Source: Gaiellasilicea sp963745775 (lineage in GTDB: Bacteria > Actinomycetota > Thermoleophilia > Gaiellales > Gaiellaceae). From it: DNA of 64,000 nt. The stretch is taken from NCBI GenBank assembly GCA_963745775.1, contig CAVUYY010000009.1, positions 348,357 through 412,356 on the forward strand, read 5' to 3'. The notes below the pieces were generated by a model that was given only the letters and a program-made list of their open reading frames with translations, was not told the DNA's origin and did no database searches. Positions 22,099 to 31,767 of this stretch are shown one piece after another (the stretch's first letter is position 1; every line of letters starts with the position of its first letter). Position numbers and translations under genes: made by a program.

Positions 22099-24537
22099 TT
22101 GCGTTCGAAACGAAAGCAGGCTGCTGCGCCGCATCGGCGCCGGCGGATCCGCAAGCTCAGACTCCTCGGGCTCCTCACCGTCCTCGCGTTTCTCGGCTCG
22201 GTCTCGTTCGGCTTCGGGCTGATCACGGCGATCGCCGGCGAGTTGCCGGAGCTCGATCCCAGCCGGCAGCTCGAGCAGGAGGTCAACGGCCACATCTACG
22301 CCGCGACGAGCCAGGGCTCGGGAGGGCCGCCGCGCGTCCTCGCCGTCCTCCGCGGCTCCGAGGCCCGAACTCTCGTCGGCTTCGACGAGATCAATCCGTG
22401 GATGCGCCATGCGATCGTGGCGGTCGAGGACCGGCGTTACTGGGAGCACCGAGGCGTCGACATCCGCGGGATCGGGCGCGCGCTCTGGGCGGACATCCGC
22501 CAGAAGAAGGTCGTCGAGGGTGGCTCCACGATCACGCAGCAGTTCGTCAAGAACGCGCTCGACCGCGACCAGAAGACGATTGCGCGCAAGGTGCGCGAGG
22601 CGGCGCTCGCCTGGCAGCTCACGCAGCGCTGGTCGAAGCGCCGGATCCTCGAGGCGTACCTGAACACGATCTACTTCGGCAACGGCGCCTACGGCGTCCA
22701 GCAGGCCTCGCTCACCTACTTCGGGCACGGCGCGGGCGACCTCGAGCTGCACGAGGCGGCGCTGCTCGCCGGGATCCCCGCGAACCCGACCGCGTTCGAC
22801 CCTGTGGTGCACCCCCAGGCCGCCCGCGCGCGACGGCTGCTCGTGCTCGAGGCGATGGTCGACGAGGGCAAGATCACGCGGCAACAGCTCGTCGACGCCG
22901 ATCGCGAGCCGTTGCCTCTTCCGGAGGACGTCAGGCTCCCCGGCACGGAAGGACCTGCCCAGTACTTCGTCAACTACGTCAAGCAGCAGCTGATCGACGA
23001 GTACGGGGCTGCGCGCGTCTTCGGCGGCGGGCTCGAGGTGCACACGACGATCGACCTCGAGCTGCAACAGGCGGCGCGCGACGCGATCCGCAAGACGCTG
23101 ACCGATCCGGACGGCCCGTCGGCGGCTCTCGTGGCGCTCGATCCGCGAACCGGGGCGGTCAAGGCGATGGTCGGCGGCTCCAACTACCGCAAGAGCCAGT
23201 TCAACCTCGCCGTCCAGAGCGAGCGGCAGCCCGGCTCGGCGTTCAAGCCGTTCGTGCTCGCGACGGCCCTGCGCCAGGGGATCTCCCCGGCGACTCGCTT
23301 CGACTCGGAGCCGCAGGAGATCAACCTCGGCGACCGGTACTGGGCACCAAAGAACTACGACGATGTCTACTACGGGTCGATCGACCTCGAGCGCGCCACG
23401 ATCGAGTCGGACAACGCGGTCTATGCGCAACTGACCCAGCTCGTCGGCTCGCGCAAGGTGGCCGAGACGGCGAAGGCGATGGGAATCCAGAGCCGGCTCC
23501 AGGGCTTCTACTCGATCGGGCTCGGCACGGAGTCGGTCAATCCGCTCGAGCTCGCCCGCGCCTACGGCGTCCTCGCGAACGACGGGAAGCGAATCGACGG
23601 AGCGGTGCTCGGGAATCAGCCGCGCGTGATCGAGACGATCTCCGACGGCGACCGAGAGCTCCGCAACAGGCCCGTCGGCAAGCCGGCGCTCACGCAGGCC
23701 GACGCCAGGACGATGAACGCGATCCTGCAGAAGGTCGTCTCGCAGGGCACCGGCGTCCGCGCCCAGCTCCCCGACCGGCCGGTCGCCGGGAAGACGGGCA
23801 CGACCGAGAACTACGGCGACGCCTGGTTCGTCGGCTACACGCCGCAGCTCGTCGTCGCGGTCTGGGTGGGCTATCCGAAGACGCTGCAGCCGATGCTGAC
23901 GGAATTCGACGGCGAGGCCGTGACCGGCGGGAGCCTCCCCGCCGAGATCTGGAAGGCGTTTGCCGCGACTGCCCTCACGGGCGAGGAGCCCGCGTACTTC
24001 GCGGCACCCCCGTATCGCGGCGGCGAGCCGAAGCTCGTCGTTCGGCGGGGCGACCGCCTGATGCTCGACAACGGGATCTGCGACGTCCGCAAGGAGGTCG
24101 TCTACTTCACCGGCCGGGGCCCGCAGTCCCTGGCGAACTGCCGCGTGAACGAGGTCGAGGTTCCGAACGTCGTGGGGCAGTCGCTGGCTGCCGCCGAGAG
24201 CAGCCTCACCGCCCAGCCGTTGACCGCGGAGGTCGTCTACAAGCCGGCGGAGCCGCTCCAGCGCGCGGGCGTCGTCGTCGACCAGCGGCCGAGGCGCGGC
24301 TTTGCGGCGTCGTTCGACAAGGTGATCCTCGTGGTCACGAAGCCGCTGCAGGGAGTGATCCCGAACGTCGTCGGCAAGAGCCTCGACGAGGCGCGCGTCA
24401 AGCTGGCGCGACTCGAGCTGAAGCCAGACGTCAGCTACGTCGAGGGAACCTCGGAGGCGGTCGTCGCGCAGAAGCCGAAGCCGGGCCTCGCGGCCGCCCC
24501 GGGCGTCAGGGTCGAGCTCGTCGTCGCGCGTCCCTAG
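22099..24537 (+). CDS. Class A penicillin-binding protein with two PASTA domains
   Basis: 812 aa, TTG start. Basic cytoplasmic tail and one membrane helix (residues 20-42), then a GT51 glycosyltransferase (EDRRYWEHRGVD and GGSTITQQFVKN near residues 110-150). The transpeptidase domain follows with SAFK, SDN and KTGTTENYGDAW. Two PASTA repeats close the protein, each starting with PNVVG. It polymerises and cross-links peptidoglycan outside the membrane. 14 bp after recQ; the next gene is convergent. Confidence 0.93.
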   Translation: MRSKRKQAAAPHRRRRIRKLRLLGLLTVLAFLGSVSFGFGLITAIAGELPELDPSRQLEQEVNGHIYAATSQGSGGPPRVLAVLRGSEARTLVGFDEINPWMRHAIVAVEDRRYWEHRGVDIRGIGRALWADIRQKKVVEGGSTITQQFVKNALDRDQKTIARKVREAALAWQLTQRWSKRRILEAYLNTIYFGNGAYGVQQASLTYFGHGAGDLELHEAALLAGIPANPTAFDPVVHPQAARARRLLVLEAMVDEGKITRQQLVDADREPLPLPEDVRLPGTEGPAQYFVNYVKQQLIDEYGAARVFGGGLEVHTTIDLELQQAARDAIRKTLTDPDGPSAALVALDPRTGAVKAMVGGSNYRKSQFNLAVQSERQPGSAFKPFVLATALRQGISPATRFDSEPQEINLGDRYWAPKNYDDVYYGSIDLERATIESDNAVYAQLTQLVGSRKVAETAKAMGIQSRLQGFYSIGLGTESVNPLELARAYGVLANDGKRIDGAVLGNQPRVIETISDGDRELRNRPVGKPALTQADARTMNAILQKVVSQGTGVRAQLPDRPVAGKTGTTENYGDAWFVGYTPQLVVAVWVGYPKTLQPMLTEFDGEAVTGGSLPAEIWKAFAATALTGEEPAYFAAPPYRGGEPKLVVRRGDRLMLDNGICDVRKEVVYFTGRGPQSLANCRVNEVEVPNVVGQSLAAAESSLTAQPLTAEVVYKPAEPLQRAGVVVDQRPRRGFAASFDKVILVVTKPLQGVIPNVVGKSLDEARVKLARLELKPDVSYVEGTSEAVVAQKPKPGLAAAPGVRVELVVARP

Positions 24538-24552
24538 GTCTTCTGCCCTCGG

Positions 24553-25116
24553 CTAACGCTCCGGCGGGATCGGCTTGCTGAGGAAGCGCGAGCCGGCGAC
24601 GGCGTAGCGCCAGGGCAGCTCGGCGGCGCGGCTGATCCCGATCCGAACGCCTGCGACAGACTGGGGCGGCTCCGACGGAGGAAGGAGCTCGAACGGAGCG
24701 GCATCGAGCCGGAGCCCGTCGTGCTCCCCGGTGACGCCGAGTGCTTGGCAGAGCCGTCCGGGACCGGCACAGAGGAGCCGCAGGTCGCCGAGCCCCCGGC
24801 GCTCGTGCATCCGTTCGAGGCCGTGCACCGGCTCCAGCGCGCGCACGAGCACGGCGGCCGGGCTCTCCTCCGCCTCGCAGACGAGATTGAGGCACCAGTG
24901 GATCCCGTAGGAGCGGTAGACGTAGGCGTGGCCCGGAGGGCCGAACATCGACGCGTTTCGAGGCGTTCGCCCCCGAAAGCCGTGGCTCGCGGGATCCGTC
25001 CCGTCGTAGGCCTCGACCTCGACGATCGGCCCGCCGACGCCATCGACGAGGAGCGTGACGCCCAGAAGCGCGGGCGCGACCTCGTGCACGCTGCGCGCGA
25101 AGAACGAGCCTTTCAG
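24553..25116 (-). CDS. 3-methyladenine DNA glycosylase (AAG/Mpg family)
   Basis: 187 aa. VEVEAYDGTDPASHGFRGRT near residue 35 holds the catalytic Glu and the Asp/His of the AAG fold; YVYRSYGIHWCLNLVCE is the DNA-binding tyrosine region. It excises alkylated bases. The family normally begins FFARSVHEVAPALLG-like, which requires a start before the internal GTG at 25089. The only codon at the right place is CTG at 25116, which overlaps the upstream stop as CTGA. An ordinary start giving 178 aa (GTG 25089) is the alternative. Confidence 0.88.
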   Translation of the reverse strand: MKGSFFARSVHEVAPALLGVTLLVDGVGGPIVEVEAYDGTDPASHGFRGRTPRNASMFGPPGHAYVYRSYGIHWCLNLVCEAEESPAAVLVRALEPVHGLERMHERRGLGDLRLLCAGPGRLCQALGVTGEHDGLRLDAAPFELLPPSEPPQSVAGVRIGISRAAELPWRYAVAGSRFLSKPIPPER

Positions 25117-25499
25117 AGGTCGTATGCCGTCGGGTGCTGCGGCTCGTAGAGGAGAATCTGGCCCGCTCCCGGCAGCTCGAGCATGGTCACGAGCCCGAAG
25201 CCCTCGTCCTGGATCCCGCCCGAGAAGGTCGCTCCCTTCGCCTCGAGCTCGGCCACCGTCGATTCGATGTCGTCGCACATCAGCGCCAGCTCGTGATGGC
25301 GGTCGTAGGAGTACTCCCCGCCCTCGTACGTGCCCGAGGTCGGATGAACACCGAGCTCACTCGGTCCCGTCTTGAAGATCAGCCAGCCTGGCCCGGATCC
25401 CGCGTGCTCGACGAAGGGCCACTCGAGGACGTCGCGGAGGAATGCGCGCGTCGCCTCCGGATCGTCGGAGTAGATCAGGCTGTGGGCGGCGACGATCAC
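25113..25499 (-). CDS. VOC/glyoxalase family protein
   Basis: 128 aa. Two beta-alpha-beta-beta-beta modules with HSLIYSDDPEATRAFLRDVL at the start, and a metal-ligand-like HHELALMCDDIE in the middle. Fits the bleomycin-resistance/dioxygenase fold; substrate unknown. Its TGA is embedded in CTGA, the likely start of the glycosylase gene. Confidence 0.8.
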   Translation of the reverse strand: MIVAAHSLIYSDDPEATRAFLRDVLEWPFVEHAGSGPGWLIFKTGPSELGVHPTSGTYEGGEYSYDRHHELALMCDDIESTVAELEAKGATFSGGIQDEGFGLVTMLELPGAGQILLYEPQHPTAYDL

Positions 25500-25514
25500 G
25501 GCGAAGGCCCGGCG

Positions 25515-25877
25515 CTAGAAGAGCTGAGAGGTCTCGGCGGGTCGGTTCGAGGACTCGAGCAACTTGCGCGCTCGCCGGCCGAGATCGGCGAGATCGACGC
25601 GCCCGGTCGCCGCGTCCTCGGCCAGCCGCTCGGCCAGCGAGAGAGCCTCGTCGAGCAGCGGCGTCGCAGCGGCGCCGTCCTGGCCCATCTCGTGCAGGAT
25701 CGTCCGCTCGGTGCGCGAGGCGATGATCGGCTCCGTGACACCTTCCACCCAGACGAGCGTCCGCTGGCCTCCGCCGCGACTGTCGCCCGTGATCGGCTGG
25801 AGCGCGTAGATCCGGTCCGCGCGCGCGTACTTGCCGAAGCCGAGAAAGACCATGCGCGAAGCGTCCATCGGCATCAT
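25515..25877 (-). CDS. DUF370 (RemA-like) domain protein
   Basis: 120 aa from ATG 25877 (25874 and 25868 are alternatives). MVFLGFGKYARADRIYALQP followed by VEGVTEPIIASRTERTILHEM fits the DUF370 pattern of Bacillus RemA, a DNA-binding biofilm regulator. The second half is a helical extension not in RemA. Only 6 bp separate its start from the divergent DUF427 gene. Confidence 0.7.
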   Translation of the reverse strand: MMPMDASRMVFLGFGKYARADRIYALQPITGDSRGGGQRTLVWVEGVTEPIIASRTERTILHEMGQDGAAATPLLDEALSLAERLAEDAATGRVDLADLGRRARKLLESSNRPAETSQLF

Positions 25878-25883
25878 TGTGGC

Positions 25884-26348
25884 ATGGAACGGGTCGCGGA
25901 CTACCCTCGGCCGCCTCGCGTCGAGCCGGTGCCCGAACGGATCCGGGTCGTCTTCGGCGGCACCACCGTCGCCGACTCCACGCGCGCGCACCGGGTGCTC
26001 GAGACGACGCATCCGCCGGTGTACTACATCCCGCGGGAGGACGTGGTGGCCTCGGCGCTCGCGCCCTCGACCGGCGGCACGACCTTCTGCGAATGGAAGG
26101 GCAGCGCGAGCTATCTCGACGTCGTCGCCGGCGGGCAGCACGCCGAGCGGGCGGCGTGGACGTATCCCGAGCCCGCTCCCGGTTTCGAGCCGATCCGCGA
26201 CGCCGTCGCCTTCTACTGCGCCCCGATGGACGCCTGCTTCGTCGGCGACGAGCAGGCGACGCCGCAGCCGGGCGGCTTCTACGGCGGCTGGGTGACGGGC
26301 GCGATCGAGGGGCCGTTCAAGGGCGGCCCCGGAACCCAAGGCTGGTAA
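25884..26348 (+). CDS. DUF427 domain protein
   Basis: 154 aa. RIRVVFGGTTVADSTRAHRVLETTHPPVYYIPREDV is the DUF427 beta-tent core, with FCEWKGSASYLDV following. Function unknown. The ATG lies 6 bp from the divergent DUF370 gene, so promoters must sit inside the neighbouring coding sequence. Confidence 0.8.
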   Translation: MERVADYPRPPRVEPVPERIRVVFGGTTVADSTRAHRVLETTHPPVYYIPREDVVASALAPSTGGTTFCEWKGSASYLDVVAGGQHAERAAWTYPEPAPGFEPIRDAVAFYCAPMDACFVGDEQATPQPGGFYGGWVTGAIEGPFKGGPGTQGW

Positions 26349-26381
26349 CGACGCAGGGCTGGTAGAGCTGGAGCCTGGTAG

Positions 26382-27500
26382 CTAGAGCGCCGCGCGGAGC
26401 GCCTCGACGACGCGCTCCTGATCCTCGGCGTCGATCTGAGCGTAGAACGGCAGCGCGAGCGTGCGCTGCGAGAGATCCTCTGAGACGGGGCACAGGCCCT
26501 CGGAGAACCCGTAGCGCTCGCGCATGTACGACTGGAGGTGGATCGACGGCAGGTAGCGCGACGTCGCGATCCCCTGGCGCTCCAGCTCGGCGATCACCCG
26601 CTCGCGATCGGTCCCGCGCGCGAGCGTGACGACGTAGACGAACCAGGAGCGCACGTGATCGGCGTCGTCGCCGAGCGGCACCTCGACACCCTCCACTCCC
26701 GCCAGGAACTCCGCATACCGCGCGGCGGCGGCGTCCCGCAGCTCCAGGATCACGTCGAGCTTCTCGAGCTGACCGATCCCGAGCGCGGCCCGGATGTCGT
26801 CGATCCGGTAGTTGTAGCCGAGTCTCGCGTGATCGAGCCAGCCGCCGCCGTCGGCTCGGCCCTGGTTGCGCAGGCTCTTCAGGAGCGACCACTCCTCCTC
26901 GGAGTGCGTCGTCACCATCCCGCCCTCGCCGGTCGTCATCTGCTTGTTCGGATAGAAGGCGAAGACGGCCGACGGCCCGTGCGACCCGACCGGCGCCCCT
27001 CGATAGCGCGCGCCGAGCGCCTCGCAGGCGTCCTGGATCAGCGCCAGCCCGTAGCGGTCGCAGAGCTCCCGCAACGGCCCGAGCTCGCACGGATAGCCGA
27101 AGATGTCCACCGCGATCACGGCCTTCGTCCGCTCGGTGATCGCGGCCTCGACCGCCGCCGGATCGAGGTTCATCGTCTGCGGATCGACGTCCGCGAACAC
27201 GGGGGTCGCTCCCTCGTAGATCGCGCAGTTCGCCGAGGCGACGAACGAGTACGGCGAGGTGATCGCCTCGTCTCCCTCCTCCAGCGCCGCGGTCCGGCAG
27301 AGCAAATGGAGGCCCGCCGTTCCCGACGAGACGGCCGCCGCGTACGGCGCGCCAACCCGTTCGGCGAAGAGCTCCTCGAAGCGGTCGATCGTCGGGCCGA
27401 GTGAGAGTCGCCCCGAGCGGAGCACCTCGAGCACGAGCTCCTCGTCCCGCTCGTCGAGATACGGCGCCGAGAGCGGAACCGGCTTGAGGGCTGTCGTCAC
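26382..27500 (-). CDS. DegT/DnrJ/EryC1/StrS-type PLP aminotransferase
   Basis: 372 aa. The PLP lysine lies in FYPNKQMTTGEGGMVTT near residue 190, and DACEALGARY holds the cofactor-binding Asp. The family makes amino sugars or acts on amino alcohols. The GTG start overlaps the ilvE stop as GTGA, so it is in the same operon, which is unusual company for a sugar aminotransferase. Confidence 0.9.
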   Translation of the reverse strand: MTTALKPVPLSAPYLDERDEELVLEVLRSGRLSLGPTIDRFEELFAERVGAPYAAAVSSGTAGLHLLCRTAALEEGDEAITSPYSFVASANCAIYEGATPVFADVDPQTMNLDPAAVEAAITERTKAVIAVDIFGYPCELGPLRELCDRYGLALIQDACEALGARYRGAPVGSHGPSAVFAFYPNKQMTTGEGGMVTTHSEEEWSLLKSLRNQGRADGGGWLDHARLGYNYRIDDIRAALGIGQLEKLDVILELRDAAAARYAEFLAGVEGVEVPLGDDADHVRSWFVYVVTLARGTDRERVIAELERQGIATSRYLPSIHLQSYMRERYGFSEGLCPVSEDLSQRTLALPFYAQIDAEDQERVVEALRAAL

Positions 27501-28432
27501 GCCTCGGTCGTCGCCCGCTCGGCCACGTCGACGTGATCGAGCCAGTGACTCCAGCGCTCGCTCCGCCCTCGGACGGTGTCGAGGTACGCCTTCTGGAGCT
27601 CGAGCGTGACCGGGCCGACGCCGACCTCGTGATCGTCGACCGAGCGGACGGGCGTCACCTCTGCGGCAGTTCCGGTCATGAAGATCTCATCGGCGAGGTA
27701 GAGGTCGGAGCGGATCACGTTCGCCTCCTCCACGACGTAGCCGAGATCCTGGGCGATCTGGATCACCGTGTCGCGCGTGATCCCGGGCAGGATCGAGGTC
27801 GAGAGCGGCGGCGTCCAGATCCGGCCCTCCTTGACGACGAAGACGTTCTCGCCGGAGCCGTCGGCGACGAAGCCGTCCGCCGTGAGCAGGATCGCCTCGT
27901 CGTAGCCCGCTCGCTGGGCCTCGTGCACCGCGAGCATCGAGTTCAGGTAGATCCCGGTCGCCTTGGCGACGTGCGGGATCGTGTTCGCGCCGACGCGCTG
28001 CCAGGAGGAGATCTTGGCGCGGATCCCGGAGCCCGCGTTCTCCTCCCCGAGGTAGTTGCCCCAGGGCCAGCTCATGATCACGACCTCCACCGGGTTGTCG
28101 CCCGTGTGGACGCCGAGCTCGCCGTAGCCGTAGAAGGCGAACGGGCGCACGTAGCACTCGGCAAGCCCGTTCCGCCCGATCAGCTCGTGCATCGCCGTCC
28201 GGATCTCGTCCACCCCGTAGGGGAGCTCCATGTAGAGGAGCCTCGCGGAGCTCTCGAGCCGGTTCAGGTGCTCCTCGAGCCGGAAGACGGCCGGGCCCTT
28301 CGGAGTCTCGTAGCAGCGGATCCCCTCGAACACACCGGTGCCGTAGTGGAGCCCGTGGGCACCCACGTGGATGGTCGCGTCCTTCCAGGGGATGAACTCG
28401 CCGTTCATCCAGATCGTCTCGGTCTCGCGCAT
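27497..28432 (-). CDS. ilvE: Branched-chain amino acid aminotransferase
   Basis: 311 aa, fold type IV PLP enzyme. YGTGVFEGIRCYETPKG, RLEEHLNRL, the PLP lysine in HVAKATGIYLNSM and EVTPVRSVDDHEVG are all present. Last step of Leu/Ile/Val synthesis and first step of their breakdown. ATG overlaps the YbaK gene stop by one base (TGATG) and its own stop overlaps the DegT gene start. Confidence 0.93.
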   Translation of the reverse strand: MRETETIWMNGEFIPWKDATIHVGAHGLHYGTGVFEGIRCYETPKGPAVFRLEEHLNRLESSARLLYMELPYGVDEIRTAMHELIGRNGLAECYVRPFAFYGYGELGVHTGDNPVEVVIMSWPWGNYLGEENAGSGIRAKISSWQRVGANTIPHVAKATGIYLNSMLAVHEAQRAGYDEAILLTADGFVADGSGENVFVVKEGRIWTPPLSTSILPGITRDTVIQIAQDLGYVVEEANVIRSDLYLADEIFMTGTAAEVTPVRSVDDHEVGVGPVTLELQKAYLDTVRGRSERWSHWLDHVDVAERATTEA

Positions 28433-28965
28433 CAGTCGTCTCCTCTCGCGGCGGACCCCGCCGGCGGGTAATCGTATGCGGCCTCCTGGACGGCGTCCAT
28501 CGGCTCGCCACGGGCCAGGCGGAGCAGCTCGGCGGGCCTGATCGCCACGAGATGAGCCGGCGAGCCGCCGCCGACCCAGACGAGGTCGTGGGTGAGCAGC
28601 GTTCGGTCGACGAAGACGCGCTCGACCGCCTTCGGGAGTGGAAACGGGGCGACGGCGCCGGGCTCGAAGCCGGTGGCGGCCTCGACCTCGTCGGCGCGCG
28701 CGATCCGCGCTGCGCTCGCCCCGGCGGCGCTCGCGATCTTGCCGAGATCGGCCCGCCGGTCGCCCGGCACGCAGACGACGAGCGCCCGACCGTCGCAGAC
28801 GACCACGATCGACTTGACGATCTGGTCGAGCGAGCAACCCGCGGCTTCGGCGGCCGCAGTCGCGGTCGGCGTTCCCGACGCGAACTCCTCGAGCCTCGCG
28901 TCCGCGCCTGCCTGCCGAAGAAAGGCGGCGACTCGCTCGACGGGCTCGGGCCAGCTCGCGCGCAC
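28432..28965 (-). CDS. YbaK/ProX-type aminoacyl-tRNA deacylase
   Basis: 177 aa. LDQIVKSIVVVCDGRALVVCVPGDRRAD is the YbaK core with its catalytic Lys, and VFVDRTLLTHDLVWVGGGSP closes the fold. Such proteins clear mischarged Cys- or Ala-tRNA. One-base overlap with ilvE. Twenty bases downstream of serA. Confidence 0.85.
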   Translation of the reverse strand: MRASWPEPVERVAAFLRQAGADARLEEFASGTPTATAAAEAAGCSLDQIVKSIVVVCDGRALVVCVPGDRRADLGKIASAAGASAARIARADEVEAATGFEPGAVAPFPLPKAVERVFVDRTLLTHDLVWVGGGSPAHLVAIRPAELLRLARGEPMDAVQEAAYDYPPAGSAARGDD

Positions 28966-28985
28966 CGCTCAAGCCTACCCGCGAG

Positions 28986-30542
28986 CTACGAGAGGACGAT
29001 GAAGCGCGCGTCGTCGAAGCCCTCGCCGCGCACGCGCTCGACGAGCTCCGCGGGCGGCTCCGAGTCGATCGAGAGCGCCATCAGGGCCTTGCCGCCCTCC
29101 TTCGTCCGCGAGACGGCCATGTTCGCGATGTTGACGCTGCTCGCGCCGAACATCGTCCCGACCCGGCCGATCACGCCCGGGATGTCGTCGTAGCGGAGGA
29201 AGACCATCCGCGGCGAGAGCTGGAGGTCGATCGCGAAGCCGAGCGCGGCGGCGAGAAAATGGCGCGGCTCCGGCCCGATCGTCGTGCCGGAGACCTCGAC
29301 GTCGTCGACGGCGACCGTGACGAGGTTCGTGTAGTCGCGCGACGCCCCGGAGCGCTGCTCGGTCACCTCGATCCCCCGCTCCGCCGCGATCAACGGCGCG
29401 TTCACGTAGTTCACCGTCTGCTCGACGCGACCCTGGAAGGCGCCGTTCAGCGCCGCGACCGTGAGCAGTCGCGTGTCGTGCTCGGCGATCCCGCCGTGGA
29501 ACGAGAGCGCGATCCGCCGCGGGTGCGCGCCGGCGAGCTCGACCGCGAGCCGGCCGAGCTTGGCGGCGAGCGGGATGTACGGACCGAGCAGCTCGAGATC
29601 CTCGGCGCCGACGACCGGAATGTTGACCGCGTTCGTGACGAGGCCGCCGTCGAGCGCGGCGACGACCTGCTCCGCGACGATCAGGCCGGCGCGATCCTGC
29701 GCCTCGTCGGTCGAGGCGGCGAGATGTGGGGTGACGACGACCGCGTCGAGCTCGAGCAGCTCGCCGGTGTAGGGCTCCGCGGAGAACACGTCCAGCGCTG
29801 CGCCGGCGACGCGGCCGCTGCGGATCGCGTCGGCGAGCGCCGCCTCGTCGACGAGCTCGCCGCGCGCCGCGTTGACGATCCGTACTCCCGGCCGTGCTCG
29901 TGCGAGCGCGCCGGCGTCGAGAAAGCCTCGCGTCTCGTCGGTGAGCGGCAGATGCAGGGTCAGGAAGTCGGCCGCTGCGAGCACCTCCTCGGCGGTTTCG
30001 ACGTGGTCGGCGCCGAGCTCGCGGAAGCGCTCGGGGACGACGAACGGGTCGTAGCCGACGACGCGCATCCCGAGCCCCAGCGCGCGCCGCGCGACCTGCC
30101 GCCCGATCCGGCCGAAGCCGAGGACGCCGAGAGTCTTGTCGGCCAGCTCGACTCCACCCCAGCTCGAGCGCTCCCAGCGCCCCTGCTTCAGCGCGGCGTG
30201 CGCCTGCGGGATGTTGCGTGCGAGCGCGACGAGCAGGCCGATCGTGTGCTCCGCGGCTGAGACGACCGTCGACTCCGGGGCATTCGCGACGACGATTCCC
30301 CTGCGCGTGGCCGCTGCGACGTCGACGTTGTCCACGCCCACGCCGGCGCGACCGATCACCTTCAGCAGCGCCGCCCGCTCGAGCAGCTCCGCGTCCAGCT
30401 TCGTCGCCGAGCGGATCACGATCGCGTCGTAGCGCTCGATGATCTCCTCGAGGGGCGAGTCGGAGTCGACGTCGACGTGGAAGCGGCTGCGGAGGAGCTC
30501 GATCCCCGGTTCCGCGATCGACTCCCGGACCAGGACCCTCAG
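28986..30542 (-). CDS. serA: D-3-phosphoglycerate dehydrogenase
   Basis: 518 aa, the long actinobacterial form. GVDNVDVAAATRRGI, the NAD-binding GFGRIGRQVA, the ASB domain and the C-terminal ACT domain (IPGVIGRVGTMF) are complete. First step of serine synthesis. The family start MRVLVRESIAEPG requires initiation at CTG 30542, which forms CTGA with the upstream stop and follows AGAAGGAG by 7 bases. No ATG, GTG or TTG fits. It may be feedback-regulated by serine through ACT; not testable here. Confidence 0.93.
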   Translation of the reverse strand: MRVLVRESIAEPGIELLRSRFHVDVDSDSPLEEIIERYDAIVIRSATKLDAELLERAALLKVIGRAGVGVDNVDVAAATRRGIVVANAPESTVVSAAEHTIGLLVALARNIPQAHAALKQGRWERSSWGGVELADKTLGVLGFGRIGRQVARRALGLGMRVVGYDPFVVPERFRELGADHVETAEEVLAAADFLTLHLPLTDETRGFLDAGALARARPGVRIVNAARGELVDEAALADAIRSGRVAGAALDVFSAEPYTGELLELDAVVVTPHLAASTDEAQDRAGLIVAEQVVAALDGGLVTNAVNIPVVGAEDLELLGPYIPLAAKLGRLAVELAGAHPRRIALSFHGGIAEHDTRLLTVAALNGAFQGRVEQTVNYVNAPLIAAERGIEVTEQRSGASRDYTNLVTVAVDDVEVSGTTIGPEPRHFLAAALGFAIDLQLSPRMVFLRYDDIPGVIGRVGTMFGASSVNIANMAVSRTKEGGKALMALSIDSEPPAELVERVRGEGFDDARFIVLS

Positions 30543-31694
30543 ACCGTCGCTCCTTCTGCGTACACCTCGAGCGCCCGCGTGGCGGCGAGCCCGCGCTCGA
30601 TCGGGGCGCCGAGCTCGCCGAGCACGAGCTCGACGGCCGAAAGCGCCGTCGCGATGTCGAACTCGTCGAAGAAGCCGATGTGCCCGATCCGGAAGATCTT
30701 CTCCTTCAGCTCGCCCTGGCCGGCGGCGATCGTGATCCCGTGCCGGTCGCGGAGCGCGAGCGTCAGCTCCGACGAGTCGAGCCCAGCGGGCATGAAGGCG
30801 GCGGTGACCACAGCCGAGCGCTCCTCGTCGGGCGAGAAGAGCTCGAGCCCCATCGCCTTGATCCCGGCGCGGCAGGCGCGCCCGAGCCGGGCATGGCGCG
30901 CGCAGACGGCGTCGAGTCCCTCCTCGAGCAGCAGGCCGAGTGCGACATCGAGCGCCACGACGAGCGAGACGGCGGGCGTGAACGCGCTGTCGAGCTTGGC
31001 CTGCGCCTTCCGCGTTCGCTCCCAGTCGAGGTAGTAGCGAGGCAGCGTCGAGCGCGCCGCGAGCTCCCACGCGGCCTCGGAGACGGCGACCGTGCGCGAG
31101 TCCCGGCGGGGTCATCAGCGCCTTCTGCGAGCCGGCGACGACGACGTCGAGCCCCCAGTCGTCGGTCTCGAGCGGGACGGCGCCGAGGCTCGAGACCGCG
31201 TCCACGACGACGAGCGCGCCTGCCTCCTTCGCGGCGGCCGCAAGCGCCTGCAGGTCGCAGACGACGCCCGTCGAGGTCTCCGAATGGACGAGGAAGACGA
31301 GCGCGACCGGCTCGAGCTCGGCGAGCCTGCGCGTGAGCTCGGCGGCGGTCGGCGTCTCGCCCCACTCGAAGCGCAGCTCCTCGACCTCGCAGCCGTAGCC
31401 CCGGGCCATCGCCGCCCAGCGCTCTCCGAACTGGCCGGCCGAGACGGCGAGCACGCGGTCGCCGGGCGAGCAGAGGTTGACGATCGCCGACTCGAAGGCG
31501 CCGGTGCCCGAGCAGGTGAAGAGAAGGACGTCCGCGCTCGTCCGATGAACCTCCTGGAGCCGCTGAAGCGTCCGTTCGTAGACGATCCGGAAATCCGGCG
31601 CTCGGTGGTGGAGGACGGGCTCGGAGAGCGCGGCGAGCACCTGAGGCGGCACGGGCGTCGGCCCGGGCGTGAACAGGTACCGCTTCTGCGCCAT
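30539..31694 (-). CDS. Class V aminotransferase (alanine-glyoxylate/SerC-like), frame broken
   Basis: About 385 aa if the frame is restored. The N-terminal half (YLFTPGPTPVPPQVLAAL, FTCSGTGAFESA, and the PLP lysine in GSQKALMTPPGLA) ends at 31094. The rest (TVAVSEAAWELAA to EVYAEGATV) continues in the next frame. One extra base at 31094 explains it. Next to serA, it probably supplies the serine-pathway transamination. Either a sequence error or a recent pseudogene. Confidence 0.85.
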
Positions 31695-31732
31695 CGCGAG
31701 CGGAGCCTAGCCTTCGACGCGCGACGACGAGA

Positions 31733-31753
31733 CTTGTGCTCAATGCGCACAAG
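31733..31753. promoter_or_regulatory. Inverted repeat between divergent genes (possible operator)
   Basis: CTTGTGC-7 bp-GCACAAG, a perfect 7 bp dyad in the 73 bp between the aminotransferase and the plus-strand membrane protein. Spacing suits a dimeric regulator. Confidence 0.35.
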
Positions 31754-31767
31754 CTCCGCGCGTCCGC

